From contig JAKLJM010000101.1 of NCBI GenBank assembly GCA_023151145.1, forward strand, positions 1 to 7,512: DNA of 7,512 bases, written 5' to 3'. Positions 1-5,663 of the stretch are shown here, in pieces (within the stretch, counting starts at the first letter, position 1; each line of letters starts with the position of its first letter). The DNA is from Bacteriovoracaceae bacterium (lineage in GTDB: Bacteria; Bdellovibrionota; Bacteriovoracia; Bacteriovoracales; Bacteriovoracaceae). The notes under the pieces are model-generated. The model saw only the letters and a list, made by a program, of their open reading frames with translations, ran no database searches and had not been told where the DNA came from. The position numbers and the translations under genes are program-made.

Positions 1-15
1 TAAGAACTTTTTTAC

Positions 16-1968
16 TTATCTGATTCCAGAAATCAAATTGCAACCAAAAGCATTAAAGCGCTGCCCACGGTCACGAAAAAATGACTGATAAACCTGAAAA
101 GCTGTGGTTGATCCGTATAAAGAAAGTCCCTTTATACCACGATTCCCCTCTGTTCCGACCCATACCATGGCCAGATATTTTCCATCAAAGGCCACATACC
201 AATTATCAAATCCTGAGTTCGTCGTTCCGGTTTTACCAAAAAAACGAAGATTTCGAAAAATTGGATCCAAGTGACGCGCCACCGTAGTTTGGGTAGGATT
301 AGACAAAGCATAGAGCACTGATTCATCTTCTGTTTTATTCCCTAAATAAAGATCTTCGCATGAGACCTTAATAAATTTTTCAAATGCATTGGCCAATTGA
401 GCGAGAGACATTTCCATGCTGCCTAAAAGCTGTGCGGGAAATTCTTTTAAGGGTTTTTTCATCATAGGGAAATAGGGATCAAGTTCCGTTTCCATTTTAT
501 CAAAACCGTAACTATTCACTAAATGAATCACGGGGCGATTATAGGATTTTAAAAGTGCGTCTTTTAAAGTCACTTCTGTTTCTTTAACTGTGCCGGCTTC
601 TTTTGGTGACCACACACCGGAAGTGAGATTCAAGGAAATGGGCCCTGTGCTCACTTCATCACTTAAAGAAAAATCCGATTTAGTTAAAATTTGATAGAGA
701 ATGGGCTTTAGAGTGCTTCCAACTTGATGAGTTTCATCTTCTATGGCTCGTTGTAAATTTCTCTCTGTTTTTGAATAGTAATAAAATTGTGAACTCTCTC
801 CATCAGCGACTTCAGCCAGGGATTTGATCAGAACTTTCACTGCAAAATCTTTTGCTTGTTCTGGATAACGTTCAAAAATTTTTGAACGAATTTCATGAAC
901 CTTTTGCGCTAAGACAAAACGTTCGTAAAAATTCAGTGCATAGCTGTTTTCTTTTGGCATTGACCATAATTGTAAAAAATATTTAGATTTCTCACGATCT
1001 TTTATTTGACGTTGAAAATTATCCCAATCTTTTTGCGACCATTTTAAATCGTTGCGATTTGGAATATCTTTTTTTTCCACCATTTTATCAAAGACGACGT
1101 CGCTACGATTTTTCAAACGATCAATATGATTAAGTGGTGAAAAATAGCTCGGGCCTTTTAACAAACTCACTAAAATGGAAATCTCATAAGGAGTTAAATC
1201 TTGAGGACGCTTAGAAAAATAAAACAACGAAGCCGCATAAAATCCCTTTACACGAATCCCCTGTAAACCACCCCATTGAAATTCATTTAAATAAGCTTCA
1301 AGAATTTTTTCTTTGGGAAATTTTTGTTCAATATAAATGGAAACAATTATTTCATTAATTTTTCTTTGAATTGTTTTTTCGTTAGTAAAAAAGAGGTTTT
1401 TCACCAACTGTTGTGAGATTGTCGATCCCCCTTGCTCAAATCTTAACGATTTTAGGTTGGCAACAAAGGCTCTAGAAATGGAAATAAAATCTACGCCAAA
1501 ATGTTCTAAAAATCTGGCATCTTCAACGGCGATAATCCCTTTCCAAAAAAGCGGTGGAATAAAATCAAAAGAAGCATAATGTTTAAAACAAAAAAGATCC
1601 TGACAGTCGTTTTTAATCAAGGGTTGTAGTTGGAAATCACTTCGAACTAAAAAATGCCTTGAAGAAGCTGGTACATCTTCTAAAACTCCATCTTCTCTTT
1701 GATTTCTAAGATAAACGTCATAAGGAAGTGATTCTGTAGAAACCAAATAAAAAAAGCGAAACTCTTCTTTAGAAATCAGCGCCCCTTCTTTGAATTGAAT
1801 GGCGGCACCTACCGGTGTCGTTGGGCCGATAAGATTTTTGGTTTTTTCTTCTAACAATGTAATATTGGCTTCACTCAGGGTTTTTTGCACATAAAAATAA
1901 GTCCCAACTCCGAATATCAGAACGACAATTAAGAGTGCGGCGAGAATTTTAATTACCCATTGCTTCAT
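16..1968 (-). CDS. Bifunctional class A penicillin-binding protein, PBP1b-like (GT51 transglycosylase + transpeptidase)
   Basis: Inner-membrane enzyme that polymerises lipid II into glycan strands and cross-links the stem peptides in the periplasm. The 650-residue protein has a very short cytoplasmic tail and one membrane anchor (about 4-26). A periplasmic segment of about 120 residues follows, in the place of the PBP1b UB2H domain. The GT51 domain shows EDARFLEHFG (149-158, catalytic Glu149), GGSTISQQ (180-187), RKINE (202-206) and KILEAYLNE (221-229). The transpeptidase shows STLK (418-421, nucleophile Ser418), SYN (475-477) and KTGT (579-582). The IRVKGFYAASLFYF stretch and the region after KTGT resemble E. 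coli PBP1b more than PBP1a or PBP1c. It is shorter than the usual 750-850 residues because it lacks a long cytoplasmic tail and a C-terminal extension. The ATG start is preceded by AGGA at 1974-1977. It is divergent from the outer-membrane gene. Class A PBP is near certain; the 1b subclass is inferred. Confidence 0.95.
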   Translation of the reverse strand: MKQWVIKILAALLIVVLIFGVGTYFYVQKTLSEANITLLEEKTKNLIGPTTPVGAAIQFKEGALISKEEFRFFYLVSTESLPYDVYLRNQREDGVLEDVPASSRHFLVRSDFQLQPLIKNDCQDLFCFKHYASFDFIPPLFWKGIIAVEDARFLEHFGVDFISISRAFVANLKSLRFEQGGSTISQQLVKNLFFTNEKTIQRKINEIIVSIYIEQKFPKEKILEAYLNEFQWGGLQGIRVKGFYAASLFYFSKRPQDLTPYEISILVSLLKGPSYFSPLNHIDRLKNRSDVVFDKMVEKKDIPNRNDLKWSQKDWDNFQRQIKDREKSKYFLQLWSMPKENSYALNFYERFVLAQKVHEIRSKIFERYPEQAKDFAVKVLIKSLAEVADGESSQFYYYSKTERNLQRAIEDETHQVGSTLKPILYQILTKSDFSLSDEVSTGPISLNLTSGVWSPKEAGTVKETEVTLKDALLKSYNRPVIHLVNSYGFDKMETELDPYFPMMKKPLKEFPAQLLGSMEMSLAQLANAFEKFIKVSCEDLYLGNKTEDESVLYALSNPTQTTVARHLDPIFRNLRFFGKTGTTNSGFDNWYVAFDGKYLAMVWVGTEGNRGIKGLSLYGSTTAFQVYQSFFRDRGQRFNAFGCNLISGIR

Positions 1969-2015
1969 TGATTTCCTACTAAAAGCTTAAAACGCATAGA
2001 ATCCACGACTTAATT

Positions 2016-2043
2016 TTGACTTCATTTACTCATTTCATATAGT
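2016..2043 (+). promoter_or_regulatory. Sigma-70-type promoter for the outer-membrane protein gene
   Basis: A -35 box TTGACT (2016-2021) and a -10 box TATAGT (2038-2043) each match the consensus at five of six positions and are separated by 16 bases. Transcription would start near 2050, giving a leader of about 36 bases before the GTG start. The region is AT-rich throughout. Bdellovibrionota promoters may differ from the E. coli consensus, so this is a prediction. Confidence 0.6.
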
Positions 2044-2073
2044 ATTTTCTTTATTCTTACCAATTAAATTTAC

Positions 2074-2079
2074 GAGGAG
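2074..2079 (+). promoter_or_regulatory. Strong Shine-Dalgarno that fixes a GTG start
   Basis: GAGGAG lies six bases upstream of the GTG at 2086-2088. No in-frame ATG lies close by: the next in-frame Met is residue 37, inside the mature protein and after the signal peptide. The site therefore supports the GTG as the true start. Confidence 0.8.
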
Positions 2080-2085
2080 ATATTC

Positions 2086-3552
2086 GTGAATCTTCGCCCT
2101 TTAAAATTAACTCTAATTGCTGGTACATTTTGTGCCACCCAAGCACACGCCCTTCCGATTGACTGGCACGGAACTTTTGGCGTTGATACTACTATGATTT
2201 CTGGTTATCGCTTAATTAAAAATGAGACGGATACTGCAACTGTTGGAAACGCTGGTTCTCAAGAAGTAGCAAGCGCTGACGGGAGTAAACAATCTGCTTC
2301 ATGGCAAAGTTACTTATTTCGCTTAAATCCTGAAATCTTAATCAATGACTCTGCCACTTTTAAGGGTGAATTCTCTACTGGTTATGGTGCAGGTGGATCT
2401 TTAGGAGACGCAGCTCAAACGAGAAAAGAAAACAATACGAACAAAGTTGGCGATGCGCTTTATTACTACAATCAAGCTGAAGGTAAAAATCTAACGCTGA
2501 CAAAAGCTTATTTAGAAATTTATTCCGATACAGCGACTTACCAACTCGGTCGTCACACTTATAACTGGGGTCTTGGGGCTCTTTATAGTGATGGTGGAAA
2601 TGCTTGGGATCGTTTTTCTTATTCACGCGATGGTGTGACGATGAAGGTAAAGCTTGGAAACTTTCACGTAAATCCATTCTGGTCAAAAATCGCCAACACT
2701 GATTCATTAGCGCGTGGTACTTATGCCAAGGAATACGGGGTTGGTTTATTGTATGACAATCCAGAAAAAGATATCGCCTTTGGTTTAAATTACACGATTA
2801 AATCTAGTTCGAGTTTAAATAAAACTTATCAAACCAATACGACTTCTGGCTCTACTAGAGACATTGGTAAAGCAGATGTAAAAGTCACTGATCTCTATCT
2901 CAAAAAAATCTTTGGGAAATTTGATTTTGCTGTAGAAGTCCCTTTACTTAACGGTGATATCGGCGGAGCAAACGCTGCGGGAAATCCGACGAAACTTTCT
3001 TCAAAAGCTGTGGTTTTTGAATCTAATTACCGTCATAGTGATGCCGTTACATTTGGATTTGATGCTGGAAATATTGATGGAAACGATTCAAATGCAGGAC
3101 AATTTGATGCTGCTTATTTAAATCCAAACTTCCACGTAGCCAACATCCTTTTCCGTTATAATATGGCTGCAGTAAATGATGAATCTCAAAGTGTATACGA
3201 CTCTTATATGACGAATGCTCTTTACTTAAAACTAAGAGCTCAGTATCGCACGGAAAAGTGGATTTTAGATGGAGCGATCATTCATGCAAAAGCCAATGAA
3301 GTCGCAACAGCTGGAGCTAATTCTTATAACCATACAAAACATAAATATTTCACAGCTGCTGCTACTCAAGATGATACTCTCGGAACTGAAGTCGACTTAG
3401 CAGCGACTTATAAATGGAATAATGAAATTTCTATTGGTTCAAAACTTGGTTATTTATTTACCGGCGAGTATTACGGGTTTAACGACACCGCTACTCCAAA
3501 CGAAACAAAAAATGCTCTTCTTCTTCAAGCAAATGTCGGCGTGACATTCTAA
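2086..3552 (+). CDS. Outer-membrane beta-barrel (porin-like) protein
   Basis: Probable outer-membrane channel or structural porin; substrate unknown. The 488-residue product begins with a signal peptide (basic NLRPLK, hydrophobic core, Ala-His-Ala cleavage site after residue 22). The mature chain has no cysteine, as is typical of porins. It is full of alternating polar/aromatic stretches, with Asn/Ser/Thr/Gly-rich segments (about 45-70, 105-135, 240-262, 405-430) that read as loops between strands. It ends in GVTF, and a C-terminal Phe on the last strand is the usual BAM recognition signal. The segment LGRHTYNWGLG (154-164) with the following Asp/Trp/Arg-rich stretch resembles a conserved element in several proteobacterial export-type porins, but I cannot name the family. 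It has its own promoter, a GTG start with a strong Shine-Dalgarno, and a terminator right after the stop, so it is probably monocistronic. The barrel call is firm; the function is open. Confidence 0.88.
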   Translation: MNLRPLKLTLIAGTFCATQAHALPIDWHGTFGVDTTMISGYRLIKNETDTATVGNAGSQEVASADGSKQSASWQSYLFRLNPEILINDSATFKGEFSTGYGAGGSLGDAAQTRKENNTNKVGDALYYYNQAEGKNLTLTKAYLEIYSDTATYQLGRHTYNWGLGALYSDGGNAWDRFSYSRDGVTMKVKLGNFHVNPFWSKIANTDSLARGTYAKEYGVGLLYDNPEKDIAFGLNYTIKSSSSLNKTYQTNTTSGSTRDIGKADVKVTDLYLKKIFGKFDFAVEVPLLNGDIGGANAAGNPTKLSSKAVVFESNYRHSDAVTFGFDAGNIDGNDSNAGQFDAAYLNPNFHVANILFRYNMAAVNDESQSVYDSYMTNALYLKLRAQYRTEKWILDGAIIHAKANEVATAGANSYNHTKHKYFTAAATQDDTLGTEVDLAATYKWNNEISIGSKLGYLFTGEYYGFNDTATPNETKNALLLQANVGVTF

Positions 3553-3555
3553 AAT

Positions 3556-3589
3556 AAAAAAAGGCCATCTTAAAGATGGCCTTTTTTTT
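3556..3589. terminator. Bidirectional intrinsic terminator between convergent genes
   Basis: A perfect 8-bp stem, GGCCATCT (3563-3570) with AGATGGCC (3574-3581), encloses a TAA loop. It is flanked by seven As (3556-3562) on the left and eight Ts (3582-3589) on the right. Read rightward it terminates the outer-membrane gene, whose stop is at 3550-3552. Read leftward the A-tract becomes the U-tract and it terminates the coiled-coil gene, whose stop is at 3612-3614. Confidence 0.93.
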
Positions 3590-3611
3590 ATCTTTTTAAT
3601 TAAAAGAAAGA

Positions 3612-5573
3612 TTATTGCATTGGCATTCCCATAGCTGAACCATTATACATCATCGGTTGTTGCATCCCTTGATTATAATTTCCACCATAAATCCCATTTC
3701 CAAGTAACGGCATTCCTGATTGGGCCATACCACCGTATCCAGCTTGTCCAGCCATTTGTGGCATTCCGATTGCTTGACCATAACCAAATTGTGACATGTT
3801 ATCACTTGATGATTCTTGGCCATACCAACTAGGTAACATATCTTCAACTGTTCCTAAGTCAGCATATGAGTCTTCGCCCTCAGTTTCTTCAAGTGCTGCT
3901 CTTTCTTCTTGGTACTTTGCATATCCGTTATAAAGCATATCACGTTTTTTATAAAGGTTTTGTACCCCTTGTGATTTCTTCGACAACACTCTTTCGGCCT
4001 GAGCTCTTTCTTTTTGAGCAGCTAAAAGCGCCTTTTGACATTTGTTCTGATTTACGAAGAAACCAGTACAGTCTTTGTTGATTTTCTTTTGCATACTTTG
4101 CTGAGTCTTAGTCCAAGAGTCTTGTAAACGCTTTGTATCTTGAGAAATAATTCTTTGCATTCTTTCGATTGGCTCTTTATCACCATTTTTAACAGCGTAT
4201 AGATCTTTCCAAAGATTCGTCATCTCTGTTTTTTGCACATCGTACGCTTTTAATTTCTTAGAAATATCTGCAAAGTTTTTAATCTTGTCTTCGTTATAAG
4301 CAATATATAAACGAGTTTTCTCTGTCGCCATCATGACTGATTTCGCCTGAGTCGAAATTCCTTCATTGGCCATTCTTTGCATCATCGCATTGTAGTTTGC
4401 ACCACTTGATCTTAAAAGTTTTGTCATTCCTTCTTTAAGTTTTGCAATTTCTTCGATGATTTTTTCTTGTTCAGGACCTTCCGTTGTACTTAGCTGAACT
4501 GTTAATTCATTAATTCTCGCTTGTACTGGCTCGACTAAATCACGTTCCATTTTTTTAATAAGTGATTCGTATTTTGAGACTTCAGCAATTAAACGATTGC
4601 GATCTTTTAATGCTGTTCCTGAAATTTTTGTTTCTAACTCAGACAATGGTTTTAAAAAATTAGCTTCTGCAGATTCAAGTGCAGTTAAAACATATTGGCC
4701 ATCGAGTGCTTGGGAAATTTGGTCCATCATATCTGATAATGAACGAATTCCTTTGATCTCTTGCTTAAGTTTTAAAATTTCTTCGGCTTTCTTTTCGCCC
4801 TGGCATGCTTTTTCTACTTTTTCTAACCAAAGGTCTCTTTCAGTTAAGTAGCCTTTCACCGTATCATCTTTATGATAAGCAAAACAAACTCTGTCTACAT
4901 CTCCTAATTTTCTAGGAGTCTCTACTGGAATTGAAGTTGGATAATTTTCACTAGCATTATAGTCACTCGGCCACTTTAAAAATAAGTTAGCAGATGTGCT
5001 TGATGAAAATCCAGGTAATGGATTCGTTGCTGGTGATACGATTTTTGGTGAGTATTCATTGTACTCAATTTTTGAGTGATCAATACTTCCATCATCTAGT
5101 TTACCGTTTTGTTCGATACATTTTAAAATTTGATCGTGAGTTAAGTTGATTCCATCTTTTCTTACAACAATCGACACCGAAAAATCTTTTGTATCTGGAA
5201 TTGCTTCAGCTACTGGAACAATATCACCACACGCTTTGTAGTATCTTGGGATTTCGTATTTAAACTTCCCTTCGGGTGTCACTTCTAATGTGATTTTTGC
5301 ATTTTCATCTGCAAACAAATTTTTTAAAAACTCCATTGAAAGAGCTTCCGAATCCGCCACCAATGGACAGGCTTGCTGTGATTGTGTTGGCACTTCTACT
5401 CTCGAGCTCGGTGGTTTTACTTCTGTTTTTCCACCACTCGGTACAGAAACTGAGCCATCTGAGCCTGAACCTTTAGCGCCGCCTTTTCTTGACAATCGTC
5501 CAGCTTCGGCCGACTGAGCAAGAAGTGCTCCGAATAAAAGAGTGTATACAAGTCCTTTAGAATTCATTTTCAT
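3612..5573 (-). CDS. Exported coiled-coil protein of unknown function with a Gly/Met/Gln-rich C-terminal tail
   Basis: I do not recognise the family. From the ATG at 5573 the product has 653 residues. A signal peptide (MKMNSKG, hydrophobic core) ends in Ala-Glu-Ala before Gly25, so it is Sec-exported to the periplasm or beyond. Next comes a basic then Gly/Ser/Pro-rich linker (about 25-67). An N-terminal domain of about 190 residues follows, with Cys69, 115, 152, 230 and 257. A long Lys/Glu-rich helical region (about 255-565) is probably coiled coil and contains Cys502 and Cys512, possibly a disulfide at a hairpin turn. An acidic stretch (about 556-590) precedes a tail (592-653) with no charged residue. 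The frame also opens with a TTG at 5588, but the ATG is preferred because GGGGA lies five bases before it. The gene lies about 90 bases downstream of priA on the same strand with no clear terminator between. A structural or surface-associated role is a guess. Confidence 0.85.
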   Translation of the reverse strand: MKMNSKGLVYTLLFGALLAQSAEAGRLSRKGGAKGSGSDGSVSVPSGGKTEVKPPSSRVEVPTQSQQACPLVADSEALSMEFLKNLFADENAKITLEVTPEGKFKYEIPRYYKACGDIVPVAEAIPDTKDFSVSIVVRKDGINLTHDQILKCIEQNGKLDDGSIDHSKIEYNEYSPKIVSPATNPLPGFSSSTSANLFLKWPSDYNASENYPTSIPVETPRKLGDVDRVCFAYHKDDTVKGYLTERDLWLEKVEKACQGEKKAEEILKLKQEIKGIRSLSDMMDQISQALDGQYVLTALESAEANFLKPLSELETKISGTALKDRNRLIAEVSKYESLIKKMERDLVEPVQARINELTVQLSTTEGPEQEKIIEEIAKLKEGMTKLLRSSGANYNAMMQRMANEGISTQAKSVMMATEKTRLYIAYNEDKIKNFADISKKLKAYDVQKTEMTNLWKDLYAVKNGDKEPIERMQRIISQDTKRLQDSWTKTQQSMQKKINKDCTGFFVNQNKCQKALLAAQKERAQAERVLSKKSQGVQNLYKKRDMLYNGYAKYQEERAALEETEGEDSYADLGTVEDMLPSWYGQESSSDNMSQFGYGQAIGMPQMAGQAGYGGMAQSGMPLLGNGIYGGNYNQGMQQPMMYNGSAMGMPMQ

Positions 5574-5578
5574 AATTG

Positions 5579-5583
5579 TCCCC
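5579..5583 (-). promoter_or_regulatory. Shine-Dalgarno that decides the start of the coiled-coil protein
   Basis: GGGGA on the minus strand ends five bases before the ATG at 5571-5573. The longer reading from TTG at 5586-5588 would place this site inside its own coding sequence and would add MLGTI ahead of a signal peptide that is already complete. A third candidate, ATG at 5565-5567, is 11 bases from the site and less well placed. Confidence 0.65.
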
Positions 5584-5663
5584 AACAATCGAGTTCTCTA
5601 GGACTTTTCGGAAAATTTTTAAGAATCTTGAGTGATTTTAATTATCATTTTAAATTCAGAGAG

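Noticed and set aside
1..18. TAAG...CTTA inverted repeat just after the penicillin-binding protein stop
   Set aside because: The arms are only four bases and the region is cut by the window edge, so a terminator cannot be judged.
81..326. Short frames on both strands over the end of the penicillin-binding protein gene
   Set aside because: They overlap the conserved KTGT region of the real gene and are shadows.
2039..2065. Leftward promoter for the penicillin-binding protein gene (TTGGTA with TATATG)
   Set aside because: Both boxes match the consensus at only four of six positions. A leftward promoter must exist somewhere if the gene is not read from elsewhere, but I cannot place it.
2116..2133. 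Lipoprotein signal at Cys16 of the outer-membrane protein
   Set aside because: The residues before the cysteine (Gly-Thr-Phe) do not fit a lipobox, and a good signal peptidase I site (Ala-His-Ala) follows.
2375..2707. Open reading frame of 110 codons antisense to the outer-membrane gene
   Set aside because: It lies wholly inside a well-supported gene on the other strand, has no convincing domain, and its composition looks like a reverse-frame shadow.
3866..5517. Three short plus-strand frames (3866-4081, 4597-4851, 5290-5517) opposite the coiled-coil gene
   Set aside because: All sit antisense to a long continuous gene with a signal peptide and domain structure; no ribosome-binding site or recognisable product supports them.
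5586..5588. TTG as start of the coiled-coil protein
   Set aside because: The best Shine-Dalgarno lies downstream of it and is well placed for the ATG at 5571-5573, which already gives a complete signal peptide.
5641..5646. GATAAT on the minus strand as a -10 box for the coiled-coil gene
   Set aside because: It matches at five of six positions, but no acceptable -35 box lies 16-18 bases upstream; AT-rich DNA gives such matches by chance.
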